This document shows positions 7,577 to 18,226 of a stretch of DNA of 64,000 nt, piece after piece. Source of the DNA: Clostridium sp. CAG:440 (GTDB taxonomy: Bacteria > Bacillota > Clostridia > TANB77 > CAG-508); the NCBI GenBank assembly GCA_000437215.1, contig FR898645.1:1-64000 (forward strand). The letters run 5' to 3'. A model generated the notes under the pieces. It was not told where the DNA came from, did not search any database, and worked only from the letters and a program-made list of their open reading frames with translations. The position numbers and the translations under genes were made by a program. Position 1 is the first letter of the stretch. Each line of letters starts with the position of its first letter.

Positions 7577-9007
7577 ATGAAAAGTAAAAAAAATATAAAA
7601 AGCATATTAATAATAGCAATAATAGGAATATTTAGTTTAGTATTTTTCAATAAAAGTTTTGCTGCAAATACTGCCAAAGTAACAGTAGAAACAGCAAATA
7701 TAAGAAAAGAAGCAAATTCAACATCAAATATATTAGAACAAGTATCACAAAACCAAGAAGTAGAAATAATAGAAAAATCAGGTGATTGGTACAAAATAAA
7801 ATATAAAGGAATACAAGGTTATTTAAGAAAAGATCTTTTAAGTGTAAATGGGGAAGAAACAGCAAATATAAAAGAGGATACTACAAAACAAGAAGAAACT
7901 AATCAAGAAGAAAAAACAGAAAATACAACTAATGTATCAAATACACAAAACACATCAGATACCTCAAATACAGAAATTGTAGAAAACACTTCAGAAGGTG
8001 TAACTACAAATACATCAGTAACAGAAAATGTTCTTGGAACATATAAAGTAACACAAAATGTTGCAGTAAAAATAACACCATTAATAAACTCTATTGATAT
8101 TCAAGAAATAAGTAAAGATTCAAAAGTTAATGTTTTAGAAGTTAATAATAAATGGGCATTGATAGAAAGCAATTCTACAAGAGGATGGGTAGTATTTAGC
8201 AAATTAAGTAAAGAAGAAAATACAGTAGCAGCGTCTACAACACCTACGGAAGAGGCAACAAACAAAGAAGAAACAACAAATAAAGAGGAACAAGCAAATA
8301 ATCAAAATTCTCAAACTACAGAGGAAAATAAATCAACAGTTACACAAAAAAATGTAACAATGTATGTAAATAGTGAAGTTGTAAATTTAAGAAAAGAAGA
8401 GTCTACTAGTTCAGAAAGTCTTTCAAAATTAAGTAAAGCAACAGAGGTAACAGTTATTTCAGAATCATCAAACGGTTGGAGTAAGGTTAAAGTAAATGGT
8501 ATTGAAGGATATATTTCAACTAAGTTGTTATCAACAACAAAACCAGAAGTTGTTACTTCAAGAAGCTTAGAGGAATCAAGAAAAGAGACAGAGAAAAAAG
8601 AAGAAAGTAATAAAGAAACTGTGCAAACTACAACTCAAACAGCACAAGGAAGTTCAAAAGGAAACACAGTTGTAGCAACAGCAAAAAAATATTTAGGATG
8701 TAAATATGTGTATGGAGGTACAACACCTTCAGGATTTGACTGTTCAGGATTTACACAATATGTATATAAACAATGTGGGGTTAGTTTAAACAGAACATCA
8801 GATGCACAGGCAAGTAATGGAACAGCTGTATCAAAATCAAATTTACAACCAGGTGATTTAGTAATATTTACCGGTCATGTTGGAATATATATTGGAAATA
8901 ATAAATTTATACATGCTGCAAACCCGAGTAAAGGAGTAATAACTACATCTTTATCAGATAGTTATTATACAAAAACATATAAAACTGCAAGAAGAATATT
9001 TAATTAA
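7577..9007 (+). CDS. secreted SH3b-NlpC/P60 peptidoglycan endopeptidase
   Basis: Cuts stem peptides of peptidoglycan outside the cell. The 476-residue protein has a signal peptide (hydrophobic 9-27, ending in FAA) and three bacterial SH3 domains (about 29-86, 150-210, 250-310) joined by Thr/Glu/Asn-rich linkers. The C-terminal NlpC/P60 domain has Cys389 in FDCSGF, His434 in HVGIYIG and the HAAN segment. The start at 7577 is chosen because AAAGGAG lies 7 nt upstream and the signal peptide begins there; the ATG at 7547 has no such site. The next gene, comEC, follows after 9 bp. Confidence 0.94.
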   Translation: MKSKKNIKSILIIAIIGIFSLVFFNKSFAANTAKVTVETANIRKEANSTSNILEQVSQNQEVEIIEKSGDWYKIKYKGIQGYLRKDLLSVNGEETANIKEDTTKQEETNQEEKTENTTNVSNTQNTSDTSNTEIVENTSEGVTTNTSVTENVLGTYKVTQNVAVKITPLINSIDIQEISKDSKVNVLEVNNKWALIESNSTRGWVVFSKLSKEENTVAASTTPTEEATNKEETTNKEEQANNQNSQTTEENKSTVTQKNVTMYVNSEVVNLRKEESTSSESLSKLSKATEVTVISESSNGWSKVKVNGIEGYISTKLLSTTKPEVVTSRSLEESRKETEKKEESNKETVQTTTQTAQGSSKGNTVVATAKKYLGCKYVYGGTTPSGFDCSGFTQYVYKQCGVSLNRTSDAQASNGTAVSKSNLQPGDLVIFTGHVGIYIGNNKFIHAANPSKGVITTSLSDSYYTKTYKTARRIFN

Positions 9008-9016
9008 AGGAGTAAA

Positions 9017-11466
9017 ATGAAAAGACCATTAGTAGTTGCAGTTATAGGTTATATAATAGGAATAATAATAGGGCTATACTTTAAATTTAGTATAGTCCTT
9101 TTTTATATAAATTTTATACCTATAGGTGTAGTAATACATTTTATAAATAAAAGAAAAAAGAGAAAATTTAGATTATTTTCTATAAGGAGATATTTTAGGT
9201 ATATCAAAATATATTTAAATCATAAAATAATTTTAGTCATAATTTTATTATCAATTATTTCAAATAGTATAGTTTTATACAAAAATAAAAAATATAATTT
9301 CGTATATAAATTGCCTGAAAAAATTGAGGTAGAAGCAACAGTTGTTAGTAATAAACAAGAAAAAGAATACAAAAATATTTATAAAATAAAAATTGAAAAG
9401 ATAAACAAAAATAAGAAGTACGAAAATATATGTTTATATTTAAGTGCAAATAAAAAAATAAAACTAATGTATGGAGACAAAATAAAGGTAAAGCGGAAAT
9501 TATGAAATGCCAAATGTACAAAGAAATTATGGAGGATTTGATTATTCAAATTATTTAAAAACATTAGAGATATATGGAACAATAAATGCAGAAAATATTG
9601 AAATATTAAAGCATAATAACCTAGATAGAATTTCTATAAAAATAAATGAATACAGGCAAAATATTAAAGACAAAATTTCAAATACCTTAGATTCAAAAGT
9701 TTGGCCAATTTATTTTAGTTTAATACTTGCTGATAGTTCATATATTGAAAAAGATATAAGAGATGACTTTGCAAATTGCAGTTTATCACACATTTTAGCA
9801 GTTTCTGGTATGCATATATCTTATATAATAATAGGAGTTTCTGTTTTATTAAATAAAATTTTAGGAAAAAGATGTGGAAGAATTGTTACAATTATAGTAC
9901 TTATATTATATACAGTGCTTACAGGTTTTACCCCGTCACTTGCAAGAGCTATTATTATGGGAATAATGACAATTATATCTAATTTAATATATAGAAGAAA
10001 TGATACATGGAATTTTTTATTTTTTTCACTATTTTGCATTCTAATATATAATCCATATTTAATAACAAATATAGGATTGCAATATTCATATATAGCAACA
10101 ATTGGCATAATTATATTTAATAAACATATATTAAAAATTTTAAACAAAAGAAGCAATAAACTAAAAAAGATAAAAGAAAGTATATCTGTTTTAATTTCTG
10201 CACAAATAGCATTGTTTCCTTTAATTATATTTCATACTAATAAATTTGGAATATATTTTATTATAACAAATTTAATTGTAGGATTTATAATAGGTCCAAT
10301 AATTATTTTAGGTTTTATATTTTTAATAGTTTCAATATTAAATTTTTATTTTTCAAAATTTTTATCACCAGTTGTAAATTTTTTAATTAAAACAATATTA
10401 TTTTTTTCTGGCATAGGTAAATTTCCATTAGCAAAAATATATGTTAAAACCCCTTCTATATGGGAGATAATGATTTATTATATTTTTGTTTTTATAATAA
10501 GTTTTTTATATAAAGTAAAAAATGATAAAACACCCAATAATTCTTTTCTAAGAGTTAGGTGGATTTTAGCTTACATTAAATATAAGTATAAAATAAAAAA
10601 AATTTTAACCATTTATTTGATAACAAGTATAGTATTAACTTCTGCATTTGTTTTTGTTAATCCAAGAAAATTAGAAATAAATATTGTTGATGTATCACAA
10701 GGGGATGCTTGTTTTATAATAACTCCGCAAAATAAAACAATACTAATAGATGGTGGAGGAAGTAAAGGGGAAAGCTTTGATGTTGGAAAAAGTACATTGT
10801 TACCTTATATATTAGATAAAGGCTATACCAGTATAGACTATATATTTATAAGCCATTTTGATAGTGACCATGTGCGGAGGAATTTTATATATTATGGAAG
10901 AAATATTAGTTAAAAATATGGTTATAGGTAAACAGTATGAGATGTGTGAAAACTATAAAAAATTTATCAAAATTAGTAAAGAAAAAAATATAAATATAAA
11001 AGTTGTAGAGAAAGGACAAATGATAAATATAGAAAATAATTTGACCTTTAATATACTTTGGCCGTGTTCACAAAATATTGTAAATAAAAACATAATAAAC
11101 AATAATTCTATGGTATGTAAATTAGTTTATAATAAATTTTCTATGTTGTTTACAGGAGATATAGAAGAGGTAGCAGAAAATGAAATATTAAGTAAATACA
11201 ATAATTTTAAATTATTAAAATCTACCATTTTAAAGGTGGCACATCATGGTTCAAAGACATCATCTACACAGAATTTTTTAAATGCAGTAAAACCCCAATA
11301 TGCAGTAATAGGTGTGGGAAAGAACAATAAATTTGGACATCCATCAGATATTACAATAAATAATTTAAAACAGAATAATATTTCTATTTATAGAACAGAC
11401 CAAAAAGGTGAAATAACTATAAAAACAGATGGGAAAAATGTTAATATAACATCACAAATAGAATAA
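9017..11466 (+). CDS. comEC: ComEC/Rec2 DNA-uptake channel, interrupted by two +1 frame breaks at CGG
   Basis: Inner-membrane channel for single-stranded DNA in natural transformation. Frames are 9017-9493, 9495-10874 and 10876-11466. Each junction is an in-frame CGG (C at 9494 and 10875), and skipping the C restores the family sequence. The first junction gives KVKGNYEMP...GGFDY. The second gives HFDSDHVGGILY, the metal-binding loop of the C-terminal beta-lactamase-like domain. Repaired length is 815 residues: membrane segments, an OB-like region, the Competence domain (about 220-500) and the metallo-hydrolase domain (about 545-810, with AHHGS). Without recoding the product would stop at residue 162. 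Read as a pseudogene it would need two identical insertions, so I treat it as one gene. Confidence 0.88.
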
Positions 11467-11521
11467 AAACCAAAATTTAGTAAATAATAATATAAATCTA
11501 AGTATTAAATGGAGGTTTTAT

Positions 11522-12134
11522 ATGCATAATTTTAATAAGGTAATAATACGGTTTAGTTTCAATTGCAGTTATAATAGCTGCTATTTTAACTGCTATAATG
11601 GTTAATAAAAAAGATAATAAAGAGGTAAATGAGAAAGTTCAAACTAAAGTTTCAGATGAACAAATTTTAGATGAATGTACTGATGAATATGAACAGTTAC
11701 AAAGTATAGCATCTGTAAAAACAAATGCAAAAGAAGAAAAAATATCACCTAATTGTAGAATAACATTAAAGAAGTATTATAAAGGCTGTGAAGATGAAAT
11801 AAATGAATATATAGAAGTGCCTAAAGAGTTAGTAAATAAGACAAAAGAAGATCTACAAAATTATTATAAAGATTATGAAATAAAAAGCTTTGATGAAACT
11901 CAAATAACTTTATATAAACAGTTAGATGGGGAGTGTGGAAAACATTATTTATTAAAAGATGATAATGGAACTATAACAATATACAAAATTCTAGAGGATG
12001 GAACACAAGAAGTATATGAAAAAACAGAAATATCAACTACGTATTTGCCACAAACAGATAATATAGGTATAAAACAGGGAATAAGAGTTAATGGGGATGA
12101 GGCATTAAACGAACTTATAGAAAATTTCGAATAA
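11522..12134 (+). CDS. BofC C-terminal-like membrane-anchored protein with a +1 break at CGG
   Basis: BofC-type proteins act between the two spore membranes in the sigma-K checkpoint; this assignment rests on the C-terminal part (HYLLKDDNGTITIYK, GIRVNGDEAL) and is moderate. The ATG at 11522 follows GGAGG. In frame 0 the tenth codon is CGG (C at 11549). Skipping C gives VIIGLVSIAVIIAAILTA, a perfect N-terminal membrane segment joined to the long downstream frame, 203 residues in all. Without the skip the segment is lost and the frame ends within 20 codons. It is followed by a terminator. Confidence 0.75.
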
Positions 12135-12139
12135 AAAAT

Positions 12140-12172
12140 AAAAGAGGGACATTGTAAAAAAGTCCCTTTTCT
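12140..12172 (+). terminator. terminator after the bofC-like gene
   Basis: AAGAGGGAC pairs with GTCCCTTTT across an 11-nt A-rich loop, followed by T-rich sequence. It sits between convergent genes and could serve pgsA as well. Confidence 0.65.
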
Positions 12173-12185
12173 TCATTTTTATTTA

Positions 12186-12767
12186 TTAATTTTTTTTATC
12201 TATTGTTACATCTTTTTTTAAATCTTTTTTATCTATAAATCCTTTATGATATAAAGACCATACATACATTATTAGAGAAAATACAGTTGCTACTAATGCT
12301 AAGCTATATGCAATTAAATCTATATGCTCAAATGCTCCTGTAATATTAAATTGTCTAAGCACTAAAGAAAGAACTATTGCAAGGTAAAACAATACTGTTG
12401 CAAGTTTACCATACCATCTGCTATAAACAACAACATCTTTTCCGTACAAAAATGATGCTCCTACAATCATTATAAATTCTTTAATTAAAACAATAATTAG
12501 AATCCAAATAGGTATTATATGAATAATAGCAAGAGAGGCAAGAGTAGAAATTTGGGTTAATTTATCTGCAAGCGGATCCATTAATTTTCCAAAATTAGAT
12601 ACAAGATTAAATTTTCTTGCTATAAAGCCATCTGCTATGTCTGTTATTCCTGATATTGTAAATATAATAAATGCTGCAATAAAATTTCCATTAAATATAC
12701 AAGCTACAATAAATGGAATAAGCAAAAATCTAATTATTGTTAGGGTATTTGGTACATGTTTTAACAT
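12186..12767 (-). CDS. pgsA: CDP-diacylglycerol-glycerol-3-phosphate 3-phosphatidyltransferase
   Basis: Makes phosphatidylglycerol phosphate at the membrane. The 193-residue protein has the CDP-alcohol phosphotransferase motif split here as DIADGFIARKFN and GKLMDPLADK, plus five to six membrane spans. The start at 12767 has GGAGG 5 nt upstream; the longer reading to 12791 does not. It lies 10 bp after the clpE-like gene on the same strand. The Lys/Asp-rich tail is a little longer than usual. Confidence 0.94.
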   Translation of the reverse strand: MLKHVPNTLTIIRFLLIPFIVACIFNGNFIAAFIIFTISGITDIADGFIARKFNLVSNFGKLMDPLADKLTQISTLASLAIIHIIPIWILIIVLIKEFIMIVGASFLYGKDVVVYSRWYGKLATVLFYLAIVLSLVLRQFNITGAFEHIDLIAYSLALVATVFSLIMYVWSLYHKGFIDKKDLKKDVTIDKKN

Positions 12768-12777
12768 AATTCCTCCA

Positions 12778-15142
12778 TTAATTAATATCAAATTTTAGTT
12801 CATTATCTACAAAATTAACATTAACATTTTGTCCGTCAATAATTTCACCTTTTAAAATACGTTCAGATATTTCATCTTCAAGGTATCTTTGTATAGCTCT
12901 TCTTAAAGGTCTTGCACCAAATTTGATATTTGTTCCTTTTTCTAGTAAGTATTTTTTTGCATCATTTGAGATATGCATTGTAATATCTTTGTCTTTTAGA
13001 GCTTTTATTGTATCATTAAGCATTAAGTCAACAATTTGCAATAATTCATTTTGGGTTAATGAGTCAAATACAACAACTTCATCTACTCTGTTTAAAAATT
13101 CTGGTCTAAATACTTCTTTTAAACTATCTTCAATTTTTCCTTTGTCAACTGTTTGTTTTCCAAAACCAATTGAATTATTATTTAAATTAGAACCAGCATT
13201 TGATGTCATAATAATTATAGTATTTGAGAAACTTACTGTATTTCCTTGAGAGTCTGTAAGTTTTCCGTCATCTAAAACTTGAAGTAAAATATTAAATACA
13301 TCTGGATGTGCTTTTTCAATTTCATCAAAAAGTATAATAGAATAAGGTTTCCTTTTTACTTTATCTGTTAATTGACCAGCATCATCATAGCCAACATAAC
13401 CTGGAGGTGCACCTATTAATTTTGATGTAGAGTGGCTTTCCATGTATTCAGACATATCAACTCTAATTATAGAATCTTCAGAGCCGAACATTTCATATGC
13501 TAATGATTTTGCAAGTTCAGTTTTACCAACACCTGTAGGTCCAACAAAAATAAATGATGGTGGCCTTTTGGTACTTTGAAGTCCTGCACGATTTCTTCTA
13601 ATTGCACGAGAGACAGCATTTACGGCTTCTTCTTGGCCAATAACTCTTTTATGAAGATTTGTTTCTAAATTTAAAAGTTTTTGTGTTTCAGCTTCTGTTA
13701 TTTTTTTAACTGGAATTTTTGTCCAACTTTCAATAACTGAGGCTATATCTTGAACAGTTATACTTTTTAATTTCATTTTGCTATTCATTTTATCTATTTT
13801 TTCTATTAATTGACATTCTTTTGTTTTTAAATCTGCTGCTTTTTGATAATCTTCTGTAGAGTCTGCAGCAATAACTTCTTCTTTTTGAGCTTGAATATTT
13901 TTTAATTCTTGTTTTAATATTTCTAATTTAAATAAATCTTTGTTTTCTAAATTTTTTCTAGAACATGCTTCGTCTAAAATATCAATTGCTTTATCTGGTA
14001 AGAATCTATCATGAATATATTTTTCTGACATTATAACTGTTTGCTTAATAACATCAGATGAAATTTTTACTTTATGGTATTCTTCATAATATTTTTTTAT
14101 TCCTTCCAAAATTACAATAGAATCTTCTATATTTGGTTCTTCTACTAATACTTGTTGGAAACGTCTTTCTAATGCTGTATCTTTTTCAATATATTTTCTG
14201 TATTCTTTAAGAGTAGTTGTTCCAATTAACTGTATTTCTCCATTTGAAAGGGAAGGTTTTAAAATATTTGCGGCATTCATAGAATGTTCGCCATCTCCAG
14301 CACCAATTATATTATGAATTTCATCTATAACTAAAATAATGTTACCATATTCTTTACATTCATCAATAATTCCTTTCATTCTTGACTCAAATTGTCCTCT
14401 AAATTGTGTTCCAGCAATTACTGCTGTCATATCTAATAAATAAACTTCTTTGTTTAAAAGCTTAGCTGGAACATTTTGGTTTGCAATTTTAATTGCTAAG
14501 CCTTGGGCAATTGCAGTTTTACCAACTCCTGGTTCACCAATTAAACATGGATTATTTTTTGAACGTCTATTTAAAATTTGTATAATTCTTTGTATTTCTT
14601 TATCTCTGCCAATTACAATATCTAATTCGTTGTTTTTGGCTTTTTGAGTTAAGTTAGTGCCATAAGTATCTAAATATTTTTTCTTTTTTGATTGTTTGTT
14701 GTTTTTCTTTTTTTCTACTTTTACTTTTTTTCTGCCAGTGTTATCAGAAGAAGTTTCACTTCCGATTAGATCCAAACATATTTGAAAATATTGAACCAAG
14801 TGGAATAGCGGCTCCTGCAATTTTTGGAGCATCTTCATCATCACTATCTTCGTCTTGAGTATTAAATGTAATTGCACCATCCATATTTTCAATATCTTCT
14901 AAATTTATATTTTCTGCTAAATCTTTAAAAACTGTTTCTAATTGTTTTGACATATCATTTAAATTAATTTTATCTTTATTTAGTAAATCACTTTGTTTTG
15001 ATAATACATCTAATGGATTAATGCCTTTTTTCTTAGCACAGTCATAGCATAACCCTTCCATGGTTTCTTTGCCATTTTCTACTTTATTATAAAAAAGTAT
15101 AGCTGCATTTTTTTTGCATTCTGAACATAACATACTTTTCAT
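12778..15142 (-). CDS. ClpE-like AAA+ unfoldase with N-terminal zinc finger, +1 break at CGG
   Basis: Hsp100 ATPase that would feed substrates to ClpP. Minus-strand frames are 15142-14765 and 14763-12778, joined at an in-frame CGG (C at complement of 14764). Skipping C gives GSNGSETSSD. The repaired product is 787 residues. An N-terminal zinc finger (CSEC...CYDC) and linker are followed by AAA-1 with Walker A GEPGVGKT, a UVR-like middle helix region, AAA-2 with Walker A GPTGVGKT, and a C-terminal small domain. The zinc finger is typical of ClpE. The second start in the same context (MLCSEC) is also possible. No ctsR, mcsA or mcsB is next to it. Confidence 0.88.
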
Positions 15143-15217
15143 TCCTCATTTCTTAAAATATCAATATATATAATAACTCAAAATTAAGTAATAGTCAATA
15201 AATTTAATAAATAACTA

Positions 15218-15246
15218 TTGAAAAAGAATAGGGCAAATGCTATAAT
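15218..15246 (+). promoter_or_regulatory. promoter of the gene at 15277
   Basis: TTGAAA, 17 nt, TATAAT, 30 bp before the start codon. Confidence 0.65.
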
Positions 15247-15276
15247 AAATATAGTACGAAAGAAAGAGGTAATAAA

Positions 15277-16119
15277 ATGAATGTAACTTTGCCAGATAAT
15301 AAATTAGATAAAAAATCTAAAATTGTATATGCATCAATAATTGCCATATGTATAATATCGATAATTATTGTAATATATATACAATTTTTTGATGGAAAAA
15401 CGGTTACAACTGTTGGTTATTTAAAGGGAAAAAGTGAAATTGACTACGAAAATTTAAAAGCAGAATTTAACAATATATATACAAATTCACTAAAAAATTA
15501 TAATGATAAATATGATAAATTAAAGTCTGACACAAGTAAAGAACTAGTATATACAGGTTACACAAAAGACGTAACTGAAAATAATAGTTATAATATAAAT
15601 GTACAAATACCATATATAAACATAAAAAATTCAACTATAGATGGTTATAATGAAGAAATAAAAAATTTATTTGAAAAAAAGGCAGAAGATATATTAAAAA
15701 CTAAAAATAAAAATACAATTTATACAGTAGAATACAATGCATGTGTAGAAGATGGAGTATTATCAATAATAATAAATGCAAATTTAAAAGAAGGTTCAAG
15801 TGCACAAAGGGTAATAATAAAAACATATAACTATGACTTAGATACAAATCAGGAAATTAACTTATCGCAATTATTAAAGGGTGAAAGTGTAGATACATCT
15901 TATGCACAAAGTAAAATAAATGAAGAAATAGAAGTTGAGCAAAAAAAAGCAGAAGATTTAAAAGCATTAGGTCATAGCATATTTAGTAGAGATAAAAATG
16001 ATGATATGTACAAAATAGAAAATGTAGAAGATTTTTATTTCCAAGATGGTGCAATATATGTAATATTTGCTTATGGAAATGACAAATATACAAGTGAAGT
16101 TGATGTTGCAATTATATAA
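15277..16119 (+). CDS. membrane-anchored extracellular protein, possibly DUF3298/RsiV-like
   Basis: A 280-residue protein with a single hydrophobic helix near residues 18-40 and a long outer domain. The end (VEDFYFQDGAIYVIF...) resembles the C-terminal domain found in RsiV and PdaC-like proteins, but the match is weak and I assign no function. It has its own promoter and terminator, so is monocistronic. The ribosome site is AAAGAGG. Confidence 0.7.
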   Translation: MNVTLPDNKLDKKSKIVYASIIAICIISIIIVIYIQFFDGKTVTTVGYLKGKSEIDYENLKAEFNNIYTNSLKNYNDKYDKLKSDTSKELVYTGYTKDVTENNSYNINVQIPYINIKNSTIDGYNEEIKNLFEKKAEDILKTKNKNTIYTVEYNACVEDGVLSIIINANLKEGSSAQRVIIKTYNYDLDTNQEINLSQLLKGESVDTSYAQSKINEEIEVEQKKAEDLKALGHSIFSRDKNDDMYKIENVEDFYFQDGAIYVIFAYGNDKYTSEVDVAII

Positions 16120-16126
16120 TAAATAA

Positions 16127-16157
16127 AAAAGCTAGTAGATTTTATCTACTAGCTTTT
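16127..16157. terminator. bidirectional terminator
   Basis: AAAAGCTAGTAGAT pairs with ATCTACTAGCTTTT around a 3-nt loop. It lies between the convergent gene at 15277 and htrA. The 100 bp from 16158 to htrA hold nothing I can name. Confidence 0.75.
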
Positions 16158-16261
16158 GAAAATAAAAGGGGATGTTTTCTTTTTCTAATCAGTTTCTTTC
16201 CTGACTATGGTTATATAATACTAATAAATTTTGTCCATTGTGTGAACTAAAAGTGAAAACT

Positions 16262-17518
16262 TTAAGGTTGTTCTCCAAGAGTAAGTGTTAATTCTTCTGT
16301 TTTATTATTTCTGTTAACTTTTATTTTTAATTCATCTCCAATTTTATGAGAATTTTTAATTTCATTTAATTCATTCATTGAAGTGATTTTTTTACCATCT
16401 GCTTCAACTATTACATCTCCAACCTTAACTCCTGCTTTTTCAGCGGCTGAAAAGTCTTCAATTGATTTTACATATACACCAACAACTAAGTTGTATACTT
16501 TGGCTGTTTTTTCATCTAAATCAACACCAGAAATACCTATATAAGGTCTTTTTACTTTACTGTATTGAATTAATTGTGAAGTTATGTCTGTTGTAGAATT
16601 TATTGGTATTGCAAATCCCATACCTTCAATTCCTGTACCAGAAAGTTTTAATGTATTTATTCCTATAACTTTACCTTCACCATTAACTAAAGCTCCACCG
16701 CTATTACCAGAATTTATTGCAGCGTCTGTTTGGATTAATGTGAATTTTTTACCATCTGAATCTGTAACTTCTCTGTTTACAGCACTTACAACACCACATG
16801 TTATACTACTTTGCATTCCTAAAGGATTTCCAACGGCCATTGCAAATTCACCAACCTTTATTGAGTCAGAATCTGCAAATTCTGCTTTTGAAAGACCAGT
16901 TTTTTCTATTTTTATAACAGCTAAGTCTGTTTGTTCATCTTTTCCAACTATTTTTGCTTCATATTCTGTATCATCATTATATAATGTTACAGTTACTTTG
17001 TTTGCATCAGATACTTGGTAATAAGATTCAGAAGATGATGTTGCAACAATGTGATTGTTTGTTAAAATGTAACCATCATCACTAATTATTATTCCAGAAC
17101 CAGATGCTGATGCTTCAGACTTTGCAGTTCCCATACCATATATAGAAAAATTAGAACTTACTGTGTATTCTACTTTAATTCCAACAATTGATGGTAATAT
17201 TTTATTTGCAGTATAAACTGCAGTGTCAGAATAATTTGATAATTTTACTTGAGAAACAGTACCATCTGATGATGTAGAATTACTAGGAGCTACACTAAAA
17301 TTAGAACTATTTGTTCCTATTAATTTATATTTTACATCTGGTATTCCAAAACAAACACCAACTACTGCAGCACATCCTAATACACCACTTATAAATGGTA
17401 ATACTACAGTTTTACCAAAACCAGATTTATTTTTTAGATTAGATGTTGTTTTATAATTTTCAGGATTTTGTACTGCTTTAAAATTTGAATTTTTGTTTTC
17501 GTTATTTTTTTCTTCCAT
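16262..17518 (-). CDS. HtrA/DegP-type membrane-anchored serine protease
   Basis: Quality-control protease at the outer face of the membrane. The 418-residue protein has a cytoplasmic Asn/Lys-rich head and one membrane helix (about 36-57). The trypsin-like domain carries the triad in LTNNHIV (His), TDLAVIKI (Asp) and GNSGGALVN (Ser), followed by one PDZ domain (about 320-410). A GGAGG ribosome site precedes the start. A palindrome CACAATTGTG lies 63 bp upstream. It is monocistronic by its surroundings. Confidence 0.94.
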   Translation of the reverse strand: MEEKNNENKNSNFKAVQNPENYKTTSNLKNKSGFGKTVVLPFISGVLGCAAVVGVCFGIPDVKYKLIGTNSSNFSVAPSNSTSSDGTVSQVKLSNYSDTAVYTANKILPSIVGIKVEYTVSSNFSIYGMGTAKSEASASGSGIIISDDGYILTNNHIVATSSSESYYQVSDANKVTVTLYNDDTEYEAKIVGKDEQTDLAVIKIEKTGLSKAEFADSDSIKVGEFAMAVGNPLGMQSSITCGVVSAVNREVTDSDGKKFTLIQTDAAINSGNSGGALVNGEGKVIGINTLKLSGTGIEGMGFAIPINSTTDITSQLIQYSKVKRPYIGISGVDLDEKTAKVYNLVVGVYVKSIEDFSAAEKAGVKVGDVIVEADGKKITSMNELNEIKNSHKIGDELKIKVNRNNKTEELTLTLGEQP

Positions 17519-17580
17519 ATTAAACCTCCAAAAAAATTTATATTTTTATTATAATATCACAAATCATAAATAAGATACAG

Positions 17581-17601
17581 CACAATTGTGAAAATTGTGT
17601 G
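17581..17601. promoter_or_regulatory. possible operator upstream of htrA
   Basis: CACAATTGTG is a perfect 10-bp palindrome, followed at once by AAAATTGTGTG, which repeats its right half. It lies just upstream of a candidate -10 box (TATAAT on the minus strand, 17548-17553) for htrA. The bound protein is unknown. Confidence 0.35.
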
Positions 17602-17708
17602 AAATATTTATTATTTTTTTGTTACAAATTATTTTTAAAAAATTTATTGAAAATAATTAAATGAAACTATATAATGTATATAAATTAAAAAGAAAAGGAA
17701 GAGAAAAA

Positions 17709-18200
17709 ATGAAAGTAAAAAACAATAAAGGAATAACATTAATTGCACTAACAATTACAATAATTATATTATTAATTTTAGCATCAATAACAATATATAG
17801 TGGGAAAGAAAGTATAAAAAAAGCTCAGTTAGAAAGCTTAAAAACTAATATGCTTTTAATTAAAGCAAAAGCAAAAGAATATGTAGAACAAGCAAGTTTT
17901 AAAAATGGAGTAAATAAAAGTGAAATTTCAGAAGAGGCAAAAAATGAGCTAAAAGGTAAAGAAGCAAATGCAAGTGATTATTCAAAGCAAAATATTACAA
18001 TAAATGGAGGAGAAATTTTATATAAACTTACTTCAGATAATCTAAAAGAAATGGGATTAAAAGATGTTAAATTAGGAAGTAATGAAGAATATTTAGTAAA
18101 ATATAATATAAAAGATGTGACTGTAGAAGTGTATAATACAAGTGGTTATGAAAATAATGGAACTACAGTTTATTCATTGTCTGAATTAGAAAAAATATAA
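17709..18200 (+). CDS. pilin-like secreted protein
   Basis: A 163-residue protein with the class GITLIALTITIIILLILAS segment after a short basic head, as in type IV prepilins, but position 5 of the mature segment is Ala rather than the usual Glu. The remaining 110 residues are polar with no domain I recognise. The start at 17709 is chosen for the GGAAGAG site 5 nt upstream and the position of the leader; the ORF extends to 17661. It precedes rnhB by 26 bp. Confidence 0.8.
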   Translation: MKVKNNKGITLIALTITIIILLILASITIYSGKESIKKAQLESLKTNMLLIKAKAKEYVEQASFKNGVNKSEISEEAKNELKGKEANASDYSKQNITINGGEILYKLTSDNLKEMGLKDVKLGSNEEYLVKYNIKDVTVEVYNTSGYENNGTTVYSLSELEKI

Positions 18201-18226
18201 AAATAAAATCAAAAGAAGGAATAAAA

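Noticed and set aside
9494..10875. comEC as a decayed pseudogene
   Set aside because: Both breaks are the same kind (extra C making CGG before a Gly codon) and are shared by unrelated intact-looking genes; no other mutation or stop is seen in the 815 codons.
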